From contig JAYMGJ010000279.1 of the NCBI GenBank assembly GCA_037178675.1, forward strand, positions 1 through 51,685: a stretch of 51,685 bases of DNA, written 5' to 3'. Below the pieces are notes generated by a model that was given only the letters and a program-made list of their open reading frames with translations, searched no databases and was not told the DNA's origin. Position numbers and translations under genes: made by a program. This DNA comes from Scleroderma bovista (taxonomy: Eukaryota; Basidiomycota; Agaricomycetes; Boletales; Sclerodermataceae). Below are positions 41,711 through 51,685 of this stretch, piece after piece (position 1 is the first letter of the stretch; the number at the start of each line of letters is the position of its first letter).

Positions 41711-44700
41711 GCAGCTCCCAGCCCTCCACACAACCGGCGAGCTGCATTGACTCCAGAAGTGCACCCAAGGAGGCCTGCCTCAACGTGTCCGCTCTTTACA
41801 ATCCTAATTCCCTTATGCCTCATGTTCTCCTTTTGTCTTACGATTTACCAGAACTTCGTGCGCTTCTGGACTCCAGTTCCACGCACTGCTTTGTAGATAC
41901 CAAATATGGTCTCAGACACACTCTCTCCACTTACTCCATTCCTCCAATTACTCTCCGGCTCTTTGACAGTACATCAAACTTTGTAATCACTCAAGCTGTC
42001 GATATATCAGTGAAATTCCCCACATCCAGTGATGTCACCCCTATGACCTTCTACCTCGCTCCACTGGATTCTGAATGCAAAATTGTTCTCAGACATAACT
42101 GGCTCACCTGCTACAATCTGTCAATTGACTGGGTATTGAGCAGCTTAACATTCCGAACATTTGCAAAAAGTTTGCCAGTGCCCCCGTCGACTCCCTCTCC
42201 GGTTCTGTCCGGTAACCCTGTCTCCGGCCTCTCTGGCCAATCTGACCCTGGCCTTGCGCCATCTGTCGACACTCTGGTTTGCACCCCTCTGCACATCTCT
42301 CTGATTAATGCAGCCGCATTCGTGTGTGTGTGAAAATTAGAGGGATCCACCAAATACCAACTTCAGCTGCGCCCCTCTGACACAGCAAAGGCTTGTTCCT
42401 CCTCCGCCTCTACTCTGCTGGACTTGGACATAGTTCCTCCGGAGTATCGCAATTATGTGGATATGTTCAGTAAGGCAAAGGCCTCTGAACTTCCCCCGCA
42501 TCATGAGTACGATCTGAAGATCAACCTTGAAGAAGGTACCTCTCCACCTTTGGGAACTCTCTACTCACTGTCTCCAGTTGAGCTCTCCACTCTCTGGACT
42601 TTCATTGACAAGAATCTAAATACAGGTTTCATCTGTCCTACTGCTTCCTCCCACACTGCTCCGGTCCTCTTCATAAAAAAGAAGGATGGCTCACTCCGCC
42701 TCTGCGTTGACTTCTGAGGTCTAAACAAAATCACTAAGAAGGATCGCTATCCACTCCCCCTAATCTCTGATCTTTTGGACTCACCCAGCCATGCTAAAAT
42801 CTATTCAAAGATCGATCTCTGGCACATGTACCATCTAGTCCAGATTGCTCCGGGCGATGAGTGGAAGACCGCCTTCCGTACGCGCTATGGGTCCTACAAG
42901 TGGTTAGTAATGCCCTTTGGCCTCACTAACACCCCGGCAGCCTTCCAGTGCTTTGTCAACACCATCTTCGCTGACATGCTAGACGTCTGTGTCATCGTGT
43001 ACCTCGACGACATCCTCATCTACTCTGAGGATATGGAGTCCCACCAGCAGCACGTCCGGGAAGTGCTCCACCATCTCCCGTTACATGGCCTTTTCGCCAA
43101 ACTGGAAAAGTGTGAGTTCCACTCAGACTCGGTAGAGTACCTTGGCTATCGCCTCTCTCCGGATGGTTTGACTATGTCTCCGGACAAGATCCAAACCATC
43201 TCTGACTGGCCTGAACCTCGAAAGGTTAAGGACATCCAGTCCTTCTTGGGCTTTGCCAACTTCTACTGCTGGTTTATATTCAACTACTCTGACATCATGG
43301 TCCCCCTCACCCGGCTCACCCGGAAGGATGCTCCTTGGAATTTCTCTGAGGACTGTCGACGTTCTTTCAATGCTCTCAAGCACGCCTTCACTACCGCACC
43401 CATCCTCACTCACTTTATTCTGGACACCCCTATCATCGTGGAAACTGACGCCTCCAACTACACTGTTGCTGGCATCTTGTCTATCACCTGCACCGACGGA
43501 GAGATTCGTCTGGTCGCATACTACTCTTGGACCCTGACTGCTCCAGAGTTAAACTACGACACCCATGATAAGGAGTTGCTTGCTATATTCGAAGCATTCT
43601 GGAACTGGCACCATTACCTAGAAGTCTCCACCTCCCCCATAGACATCATCACGGACCACAAAAACCTTGAGTACTTCTCTACCTCAAAAGTACTGTCCTG
43701 CTGGCAAGCCTGGTGGTCTGAATTTCTCTCCCAATTTAATCTTGTCATTCGCTTCCATCCCGGAAAACTCGGTGCCAAGCCGGATGCTCTCACTAGATGA
43801 TGGGACATCTATCCCAAAGAGGGGGATAGTGGCTACGCCTGGGTTAACCCCCAAAATCTTAGGCCAGTGTTCACTCAAGAATAGCTCTCTAACTCTCTTC
43901 GCACTACTTATCTAGAGTTTCCGGTCCTCCGTGCAGTCGCAATCATGGATGTGGAAACACTCCATAGCGACATCCTCTCCGCACTACCCTCTGATCCCAT
44001 TGCCCAGGTCCACCTCGCAGATCCACCAGACTCTCGCTGGTCCACAGACGAGGCTGGATTCCTTCGACTAGATGGTCACATATACGTACCGGACTTGGAT
44101 GATCTCTGTCTCTGGGTACTCCAGTATCGACACGATCACCCACTTGCTGGTCACTTTGGGCAAAACTGGACTCTAGAGCTAATCTGGCATGAGTATACTT
44201 GGCCTGGTCTCCAGACCTTCATCAAGGATTACGTCCAGTCATGTACCTCCTACGCACGAGCTAAGACACTGCACCATAGACCCTACAGGTTGCTGAAACA
44301 GCTCCCTGTACTGGAGAAACCATGGAATTCCATCTCTATGGATTTCATCGAGCAACTCCCTTCATCCACTGGCTTCACAGCCATCCTGGTCATGGTAGAC
44401 CGGCTTTCTAAACAAGCCATCTTCATCCCTACTCATGACACCATCACTAGCCTGGAGCTCGCAAAACTCTTCTTGCTCCATGTATTCTCCAAGCACGGTG
44501 TTCCTGCCCACGTTACCTCAGACTGCGGTACAGAGTTTGTCTCACATTTCTTCTGTTCACTTGGGAAAGCCCTCAACATGCGCCTCCACTTCACCTCTGG
44601 TTACCACCCAGAGGGCGATGGCCAGACTGAGCAGTCTAACCAAACCCTTGAACAGTACCTCTGGATCTACTGCAACTACCAGCAGGACAACTGGGCAGAC

Positions 44701-44832
44701 TTACTCCCCCTGGCAGAGTTCGTGTACAACAACACACCTAGTGCTACCACCGGAGTTTCACCCTTCTTTGCTAATAAGGGCTATCACCCTAACATCTCTA
44801 TTTACCCAGAACATGATATGACCTCTGCATGG
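41707..44832 (+). pseudogene. Gypsy Pol: protease, RT, RNase H, integrase core
   Basis: Protease near 41850 (LRALLDSSSTHCFVDT; the DSGST Gly is now Ser). RT from about 42600 with TAPVLFIKKKDGSLRLCVDF, stop 42715 (F*GLNK), KIDLWHMYHLVQI, MPFGLTNTPAAFQ and intact YLDDILIYS. RNase H with VETDASNYTVAGILS and NYDTHDKELLAI. Stops TGA 43798 and TAG 43882. Integrase with an HHCC-like HDHPLAGHFG...SCTSYARAK (second Cys now Tyr), SMDFIEQLP, VTSDCGTEF and GYHPEGDGQTEQ, so Asp, Asp and Glu remain. All five in-frame stops in Gag-Pol need one C-to-T step. It breaks at EHDMTSAW where a TGCA-2k copy inserted. Confidence 0.9.
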
Positions 44833-46930
44833 TGTCACACACCATACAGGTTTGGTACAGTGAAATAGAAGATAACACCTATATTGAATGATCCTTATGC
44901 GAAGGATAAGCACGACGGACCCTCATCGTAGCCATCTATCACACAAGAAGACTATCCTGATGCGAGAGATGAATGCCAATGCAGACAGTCATCTATCGCA
45001 CAAGGACCGCCAAGAAGCAGAAGAAACTGAAGGAATAGCATCAATTGTGGTATGAGAAAGGAATGCACATGTCTGCAGTCCAACTCCCATACCAGAACAA
45101 TCAAAGAAGCCGAAGAATTGAAGGAGAAACGAAGGAGAAAGAGAAGAAATGATTTTTAGCGCCCAAATGTCATTTTTAGGCACCCAGTGCTGGCATTCCG
45201 ATATTTTGAATAGCTCTGTCGTTTCTGAAGCTATCAGGCACGTGACTATACTGTCAGAGAGCCTAGAACGTGGTCTATCTGCCTGTCAAGTTCCGGCGCA
45301 AATCTGTTCATTTCCTACAGAGATATTCCCCCCTCAATCCAGACGTTCACTTCATCGCTCACTATGGAGTCCATATTTTCTCTGGATCATTTCTCCGCTA
45401 TTGCTGCAGATCTCCACTATGTCCTGCTCTTAGGACAGACTCTCCCAGAGTTCCCGTGCACTGCCTGGCACATATCTTCCCAGCCTGCTCCCTCAGTCCC
45501 TCTCATTCTCGGTCAGCGCGTTCTCCTCGTCAGTCCTGCATCAAGGACGTACTTTGGTCATCTTAGGTCTATTGTCAAGCTTGAGAAGTCTTCTCTGGTC
45601 GTCTCTGTGTCCCCTGAGCCCTCAGCCTATGGTCCCTTCCTCCCAGATACTTGCCATGTCCATCTTCCTCTGTCGTTTGTCTCACTTCCCTGGATGCGTC
45701 GAATTCAATACTCTATCCGCTTCCCTACTTTCAGACGACGTCCCCCAGCACCATGACAGTTATTCCCCCCACTTTATAGTGCTATTAGGAAGAAGAACCC
45801 TCTCTCATTCTTTCCCAGAAGAGAGCTCATCAAGGGAGCCCATGGTTGCGCTTCAGCGGCGCTAGAACACATGCACTATACCTTAGTGTATGCTGACCCC
45901 CCAAAAGACCTCTGGACCCCTGGTACCCTTCTTGTGGCTGTTTTGTCTCGGATCAATCCCCCTATTAATATCAGATCTTCCCCATTGTTGTCCCATCAAA
46001 TTCCTGATGGTACACAGCCCCCCATCAAACTTCTTAGGCTGTGCATCAATGACTCCTTCTGCTGTGCAGTGACTCATCCCTTGCTTACTGATGCTCTCTT
46101 GTCATCAGTATTACTCTATCCCTTTCGCATTTTTGGTATATTACTCAGCTGATGACTCACTCCCTTACCAATCAATCTTGTCATGCAGCTTACTCATTCC
46201 TTTACTCAGCAGCTTATTCATGCTCCCTATGCTTACTCATTCCTGCTTATCCCTTGCTTACTGATTGCTTACAAACCCCTTACAAAGCTCTTACCAATCC
46301 CTTACCAATCTTTGACAAATTCTGCTTACTCCCTTCTCTTTTTGTACTTTAATGCTGTGCCCCCCCATGTATTTAAACCCCTGGGCTCAGCCCAGTGAAA
46401 AAAGACCCAATTGCACGAAATTATCCCTCTCTCAGACTCTCTCAGTCAGTATCCCCTCAGTTCTTTGAGTCTTGTAGGCTTCAGTGAAGGTCTAAAGGCT
46501 CTGATATCTCAAGTTTATTCAGTCTATTCAAGTCCAAGTGTTTCTCTAGGCTCAAGTGGAGTCTAGCCAGTCAATCCTTCATCTCTCAGTGCTTCTGGAC
46601 GTCAGGAGCCCCCTTGCCCCTTTGCTGCACCAACCTCTAGGTGTAGTATCACTGTTTCAGTCCCAGTCAACCCAATCCCCACTTTGACACTTCCTAGGCT
46701 TTAGGAAGAGTCCAGACCCCTATCCCCTTCGTCTTCTATTACTCCTGTACCCCAGGAGTATCCTGCATCATCGTCTGCATCACCCTGTTGGTGTAGATCC
46801 CCTTCCCCCCTCCTCAGCACATCCTCTCTGGACACCGCGGAGGTAAACCACCACTCGCACTTTTTCGTAGTCCTTTGTTGGTGTTGTGTTTGGGTTATTA
46901 CTCCGACCCAAATCCACACTTTGACTCACA
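44833..46930 (+). mobile_element. TGCA-2k element, full-length copy D, in the gypsy integrase
   Basis: 2098 bp, TGTCACACACCATACAGG to CTTTGACTCACA. ATGG flanks both sides (44829-44832, 46931-46934), a perfect 4-bp duplication. Excision on paper restores the integrase frame (TSAW then ARDYAVDL). It diverges clearly from A and B and belongs with the copy at 1-442. A TATA-like ATTTAAA lies at 46371. Confidence 0.92.
45364..45756 (+). CDS. Conserved hypothetical ORF of TGCA-2k (copy D)
   Basis: 130 residues, MESIFSLDHFSAIAADLHYV to RRRPPAP, uninterrupted. It aligns without gaps to copy A over about 115 residues, with a different C-terminus. Conserved phrases: FSAIAADL, YVLLLGQ, SSQPAPSVPL, LGQRVLL, SAYGPF, HLPLSF. 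Unknown function, possibly expressed only from young copies. Confidence 0.5.
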   Translation: MESIFSLDHFSAIAADLHYVLLLGQTLPEFPCTAWHISSQPAPSVPLILGQRVLLVSPASRTYFGHLRSIVKLEKSSLVVSVSPEPSAYGPFLPDTCHVHLPLSFVSLPWMRRIQYSIRFPTFRRRPPAP

Positions 46931-47522
46931 ATGGGCTCGTGACTATGCAGTTGACCTCAAGTCGCTGCATCAATACCTTCGTGAAGAAATGGCTAATGCA
47001 CAACTTCGCTACCAAGGTCTGGCTGATGCCAAACGTACTCCAGCACTGGACTTCAAAATAGGTGACCAAGTATACGTTAAAGCCAAATACTTCCAATCCA
47101 CTCAACCATCCAAAAAGCTATCAGAGAAAAACCTTGGGCCTTACAATATCATAGCGCAAGTAGGCTCTCTCTCTTTTACGCTCTGCCTCCCAGATTCCAT
47201 GCGCGCAGTTCACCCTGTCTTCCACGTCTCCCAACTCAAACTGGCCATACCCAATACCATACCGGACTGGATACAACCTCCTCCGCCACCAGTCAAAGTA
47301 GATGGTGAACCGAAGTTCGAGATCTCAGAGATCCTCGACTCCAAGGTTGACTGTCGCTGTAAATCGTGCAAGCTACTCTACTTGGTACGTTGGTCTGGCT
47401 ATGAGGGAACTGACGAAGAAATGTCTTGGCTACTCACCACTGAACTAGGCAACGCAACAGAACTTCTAGAAGATTATCATGTCCGGTACCTGGACAAACC
47501 CAGACCACTTGTGTCCATGTAG
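46931..47522 (+). pseudogene. Gypsy integrase C-terminus and chromodomain
   Basis: ARDYAVDLKSLHQYLREEMA, FKIGDQVYVKAKYF, KKLSEKNLGPYNIIAQVGSL and HPVFHVSQLKLAI form the integrase SH3-like tail. From about 47310, KFEISEILDSKVDCRC...LLYLVRWSGYEG...MSWLL is a chromodomain, which in chromoviruses directs integration to modified histones. Open to the stop at 47520. It continues the Pol frame once copy D is removed. Confidence 0.9.
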
Positions 47523-47671
47523 TACTACTCTCGCCTCCGTTTCCTTTATCTGTTTCCCCTATCGGTTTCATTTTATCTTGTAATATCACTCACTAAACTC
47601 AGGTCACTTTTCTTTATAAACAAAAGTCAAACTAATTACACTTTCTATTTACAAAGGCCAGACCAGACCAC

Positions 47672-48737
47672 TTACTCCGGAACACCGCTGCCAGGGTTCT
47701 CCTGCTCCTCATGGAGCCCCCGGACTTCTTGTTCGACCTCCTCCAGGTTGACTCCCACCTCACTGTCCTCCGACTCCTCGTCCTTGTCCCAGGGCACCGT
47801 AAAGAAACGGCACTCCTCGAGAAAGGTCTTGAGGCCGGCTGTCAGCCGCTCATTTCCCCTTGCCACCGAGCGAGTGGCATCCATGACCCGGCGCATCTGC
47901 CCGGTCATCTCCTCAACGGCCCCAGTCAACCTGTCCAACCGCTCCAGGAACGGTCCAGGGTCGAACCTGGACCGTTGCCCAGATGGCCCCGGTACCTTGG
48001 CGGTGTCGTCGACGACGACCTTGGCAGTTGTTTTCTTCTTCTTCCTCTTCTCCCCTCCTCATGGCGATGCCTCGATGGCCCTTCCCTTGCCTTTGTCGCC
48101 ACCGGACCCGGACCCAGCGTTCCCCACCTCCGGCCACTCACACCGCTCCTTGAGCCTGGCACACTTCATACACGTGTGTTGCTTGAGCTTTTCAGGGTCC
48201 CGCTTGCACTTGGCCTTGTGCTTGGCACAATGAACGCACCTGCCAGGAGGTTAATAAGAATAGCAAAGAAAAGTAATAAGTTACTTACCAGGCTTCCTCA
48301 CTCCGGTCTCCACTCGAACCCACCTCCGGCTCTTCTCTCACTCTTTTCTTCGACGCCTCCTGCACCAGCGCCCTCTGCCTCGCAGCAACCTCTGCAGCCC
48401 TCCACTGCACCTCCGCCCTGTCCTTCTCTGCCTGTTCATGTGCCTGGCGCTCCGCCTCCTCTCTGGCTCTCTGCTCTGCCTCCGCCTTAGTGCACTCCAC
48501 CTCCTCACGAGCTCTTGCCTCCGCCTCTTCATGCACTTGCCTCTCTGCCTCTTCCCTATGTTGTTTCTCCTCCCTCTTCACCTGCTTATGTCGACAGTGC
48601 TCCTTCACTTTGGCGTCAAGGACGTCTGACTCGTCTTCGCTGCTGGATTGCAACTCCAGTGTTGCGGCCTTGGTCCAGTCCTTGGACTCAACCGCAGAAG
48701 GGGCAGTGGGGGTGGTGGACTTGGCAGTGGCAGACAT
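47672..48737 (-). pseudogene. Antisense spliced gene in gypsy: coiled coil plus Zn2Cys6-like cluster
   Basis: Runs against Pol, between Pol and the 3' LTR. Exon 1 48737-48289 starts MSATAKSTTPTAPSAVES, has an acidic SSSEDESD patch and a long Glu/Arg/Ala coiled coil (EEAERQVHEEAEARAREE and on). A 49-bp intron 48288-48240 has GTAAGT, a TTAAC branch-like site and CAG. Exon 2 48239-47672 opens with CVHCAKHKAKC, eleven residues, then CMKCARLKERC, the exact CX2CX6C-CX2CX6C spacing of fungal Zn2Cys6 DNA-binding domains. It ends with a helical segment and acidic tail. The two exons sum to 339 codons. One TGA at 48059-48061 fits a lost CGA. The role in the element is unknown; the promoter would lie in or near the 3' LTR. 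Confidence 0.75.
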
Positions 48738-48885
48738 TCTCAATGGCAGGGAACTGGGGGTAAAAAGCAAAACTGGTCTGATCTTTATAGATCCAGATTT
48801 CATACTCAGACAATCACTCCAGACTCCGCATTGTTTCTAGGCGACCACACGACAGCCTCATTGGGTCCTCATGGGTTCAGCCCCT

Positions 48886-48898
48886 AAAGGGGGGATAC
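48886..48898 (+). other. Polypurine tract of gypsy
   Basis: AAAGGGGGGATAC directly precedes the 3' LTR, the usual plus-strand primer position. Confidence 0.75.
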
Positions 48899-49522
48899 TG
48901 TTATGACCATGTCCAACTCCGGATCTCATCCGATTACTCCAGTCACATCGCAGCCCTACAGCTCAACTCCAGTCGCTCGTCACTTACTCTGGTCACGGTC
49001 GCACAGATATGCTTCCGCTAACTACGACCCTTGGTCTAGTCTGCATCCAGTCCTTACCACACTTCCCCATCTACCCTGCCTGTTCGTGAGTTCTCCATGT
49101 TCTCAATATATCCTGCACCTTGTATCATTTTCACTGGACCTAGTTTATTTTCACCGGACCTGACTTTATTTTCATCAGACCTGATCTATCCCTTACTCTG
49201 GTTGTCCTTTGTCCGCCATTAGGCTGTTTACTTGTCACCGTAAATACTTGTCCCTAGTTCTTACTTAGTATAAGTACTCTGTAGATTATCCTGTACACCT
49301 CAGTCTGAAATCAACTATAGTCACTACTCCTGTTCCTGCTTGTCTCCGTCTCCTCTTGACCGGAACCTACGCAAGGGATCAATGCTTGATCCCCTTGTCA
49401 TTGAATCCAATTGGTCTCAACTCCAGCCAGACTAACTCCTTGTCCAGCCTCTGCCCTTCTCCTTTGTCCGTGTTCGTCCAGACTTGACCGGACCCCCTAC
49501 CGGAGTAGACCCAGACTTGACA
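48899..49522 (+). repeat. Gypsy 3' LTR
   Basis: 624 bp, TGTTATGACCATGTCC ... CCCAGACTTGACA. An AGTATAAGTACTC promoter-like site lies at about 49269. The family is also present truncated at 20236-20716 and as the 5' LTR at 40110. Confidence 0.9.
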
Positions 49523-49527
49523 CCCAT

Positions 49528-49917
49528 CCTCAGAAACTCATTGTTCAATTTGACTGTCACATCAACTTGGAAGTCTGTGCCAGTATCAAATCGATTAAAT
49601 ATGTACACAAGTACATATATAAAGGCCCAGACCATGCAACCCTTCAAACTCAGGGACATGATGAAGTCAAGGCCTATTTAGACAGCCATTACATCTCCTC
49701 TGTGGAAGCTGCCTGGAGACTTTTCAAATTTGGCATGCATTTAGAATGGCCCTCGGTCTACCACCTACCAGTTCACCTTGAGGACCAACAGTCTGTTACT
49801 TATCAGGATGATGAGGACGCCCAACAAGTTCTGGAGGAAGCAAGAAATAAGGATACCAGGCTGACTGGATGGTTCAAGGCCAATTCTGATGCTGCCTGCA
49901 TTGTCTTGGAAAAAGTG
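49528..49917 (+). pseudogene. Helitron Rep/helicase, part after gypsy
   Basis: PQKLIVQFDCHINLEVCASI then KYVHKYIYKGPDHA, the tyrosine motif of Helitron Rep (catalytic Tyr pair in KYxxKYIYKG). Then YLDSHYISSVEAAWRLFKF, LPVHLEDQQSVTYQDDED and LTGWFKANSDAA. The homology ends here and resumes at about 50216. Confidence 0.87.
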
Positions 49918-50213
49918 TGTTGGGGGGTTGCTACAGTGGACCTAAAGGACAGAAGCTGTGGTAGGAAGTTGGTAACCCTGTAGTAACCTCAGTAGATGTT
50001 CAAGCTACTAAATTAGAGTAGTACCTGTAGTAACTACTACAAGTGAGTATGTGTAAAAGGAATGTGTAAAGGACTACTTACCCTCAGTAGATGTTCAAGC
50101 TACTGAGGGACTAATAGGAAAATACTACTGTGTATGTATGCTTGAAGTGCTTATGTAAGCCGTGTGGTCATGCGCCTAAGTACCTAGTAACGTGTGCTGG
50201 TTAATTTACAACA
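49918..50213. repeat. Possible small insertion (solo LTR-like) in the Helitron
   Basis: TGTTGGGGGG ... TTTACAACA gives a 5-bp terminal inverted repeat, extendable to TGTGTTG/CAACACA. The Helitron reading stops just before and restarts just after. Inside, CCTCAGTAGATGTTCAAGCT occurs twice about 96 bp apart. No clear target duplication is seen, so the class is uncertain. Confidence 0.45.
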
Positions 50214-50215
50214 CA

Positions 50216-51685
50216 TTGAAGCTGGGGCTCCTAATTATCTATATCAAGACTTTCCAAAGTGGTTTGTCTGGAAAAAGGTCAAAGTTAATGGACAAAATGT
50301 TTGGACATGGAAGCCCCGTCAACAGGCTAAAGCTATTGGACGCATGTACTCTGTGCCTCCGACTGCTGGGGAATGCTTCTATCTTCAACTTTTGCTTACC
50401 GAAGTAAAAGGTATGTTGTATGAATTAATCTTAACAGAATGTTTTGATCCAATGTAAATTCAAATATAGGGGCAACTTCTTTTGAAAATTTGAGAACATT
50501 TGAGGATCAAATTCATCCTACTTTTAAAGAGGCTTGCCATGCCAGAGCTCTCTTAGAAGATGATGGTGAATGGCTATGATGTCTTCAAGATGCATCATTG
50601 ATGCAAACAGGCCAACAGTTGCGAAATCTTTTTGTTATGATTTTACTTCACTGTAGTCCAGTGGATCCTCACCGTTTGTGGGCTGCAACAAAGGGTCATC
50701 TTTGTGATGATCTACAATATCAGTTGACCCATCATCTACACATGCAAGATCCCACAGAGGATCAGATTTATGACTATGGTCTTTACTTGATCAATGTCGG
50801 CCTTCGGAAAAATGGAAAATCTTTACAGGATTTTGCAGAAATGCCTTTGCCTCAGATTCATTGGGAAAATAGGGTTACCAGCTGATTGCTGAGCAGAACA
50901 ATTATGATCTGAATGCTCTGCATCAGATTGTAGAAAATGGTGAAAGAACTCTGACTGATGAACAGAGAGCAGTTTATGATGCTATGTTGGAAAAGGAGGT
51001 TGAAAACAATCAAGCAGGAGGATCCTTTCTTCATAGTGCAGGTGGCTGTGGAAAGACTTATGTCTGCAATCTGTTGGCTGCAGCTGTACGTGCAAGAGAA
51101 AAGATTGTCCTTTGTGTGGCATCTTCTGGAATTGCATCATTACTGCTCTCATGTGGTCGAACTGCTCATTCACAGTTCAAAATTCCTATTCCCATAAATG
51201 AGGCCAGTACCTGCAATATCAAAATGGCATGAACTGCTCCTTCATACATGCCTTATTATTTGGGATGAAGTTCCTATGCAACATCGACATGTTATAGAAT
51301 GTGTTGATCATAGTTTGCATGATCTGCGTGGTGTGGATGCTGACTTTGGGGGTATTCCTGTTCTTTTCATAGGGGACTTTTGGCAAACTCTTCCTGTTGT
51401 TCCCCATGGCTCTCAGGAACGTATTGTGGGTGCAACTTTTTGTCGCTCTCAGCTTTGGGGGAACATACGTGTTTTTAAGCTTGAAACTAACATGTGACTG
51501 GGAAGAGATCCCATATGTGACCAATTTGCTGAGTGGCTTCTTCAGATTGGTGCTGGAATTGGCATGAGTGCTGAAAATGAAGTCACCCTTCCTGAGTACA
51601 TGCGCTGTGGTAATGATATGCATTCGTTTATTGATGCACTGTATGGAGAGCTACTTGACCCAACACGTGTACTAGAGTAGCACTC
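50216..51685 (+). pseudogene. Helitron Rep/helicase, helicase part (runs off the window)
   Basis: APNYLYQDFPKWFVWKKVKV and PRQQAKAIGRMYSVPPTAGE, then an intron 50411-50469 (GTATGT...TAG). TSFENLRTFEDQIHPTFKEA, a TGA near 50577 (WL*CLQ, a lost CGA), MQTGQQLRNLFVMILLHCSP. Walker A is HSAGGCGKTYVCNLL (51033) and Walker B LIIWDEVPMQHRH (51255), followed by FGGIPVLFIGDFWQTLPVVP, all PIF1-type. Frameshifts near 50880 and 51225 and a TGA at 51495 disable it. The end lies beyond 51685. Confidence 0.87.

Larger units (their letters stand above)
40110..49522 (+). mobile_element. Ty3/gypsy chromovirus, nearly full length, inside the Helitron
   Basis: Flanked by CCTAT (40105-40109) and CCCAT (49523-49527), a 5-bp duplication with one mismatch. 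Removing the element and one copy restores the Helitron frame (MVPY then PQKLIVQFDCHIN). Order: truncated 5' LTR, Gag, Pol (protease, RT, RNase H, integrase) with a TGCA-2k insertion, integrase tail with chromodomain, an antisense spliced gene, polypurine tract, 3' LTR. Confidence 0.92.

Noticed and set aside
47711..48490. Plus-strand ORFs of 161-259 residues over the antisense gypsy gene
   Set aside because: They are shadows of the spliced minus-strand gene, which has domain structure and a matching intron.

Overview
The window looks like a transposon graveyard from a basidiomycete fungus, most likely an agaricomycete. The evidence is short 39-58 bp introns with GT/GC-AG borders, Ty3/gypsy and Ty1/copia elements of fungal type, a Helitron, a Harbinger and a pogo-like transposase, and captured fragments of RPB1 and polyubiquitin. 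No intact host housekeeping gene, tRNA, rRNA or CRISPR array was seen. The species cannot be named from the sequence.

Layout. 1-442 is the end of a 2-2.4 kb TG...CA element (called TGCA-2k here). 448-1232 is a broken intron-containing gene fragment. 1427-8779 is a pile of three decayed Ty1/copia pieces with two related LTRs, ended by a second TGCA-2k copy (8780-10175). 10225-17700 holds three tandem foldback structures (FB1-FB3). They are built of inverted, mutually complementary minisatellite arms; FB2 carries pieces of RPB1 and of polyubiquitin. 17889-20235 is a complete TGCA-2k copy. 20236-25240 has a truncated gypsy LTR, a 5' half of a copia element and a decayed Harbinger transposase, all on the minus strand. 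26740-33480 is a fourth foldback element (FB4) interrupted by an inverted TGCA-2k copy (28296-30713) and by an apparently intact pogo-type transposon (30781-33295). 33543-34232 is a solo LTR with a perfect 5-bp target duplication. 34899-35874 is another broken host-like gene. 36404 to the window end is a Helitron Rep/helicase gene split by a solo LTR (38467-39091), by a 9.4-kb Ty3/gypsy element (40110-49522) that itself contains a TGCA-2k copy (44833-46930), and probably by a third small insertion (49918-50213).

How the parts relate. Several insertions can be read to the base from target duplications, so the order of events is visible. Helitron came before gypsy and gypsy before TGCA-2k; FB4 came before TGCA-2k and pogo. 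Nearly every older coding region is broken by CGA to TGA (or CAA/CAG to TAA/TAG) changes, and other key residues show G-to-A or C-to-T changes. This is the mark of CpG-directed C-to-T decay. The pogo element has none, so it is probably the youngest. Notable items are a spliced antisense gene with a coiled coil and a Zn2Cys6-spaced cysteine cluster inside the gypsy element, the gene-capturing foldback family, and the ORF conserved across copies of the TGCA-2k element.
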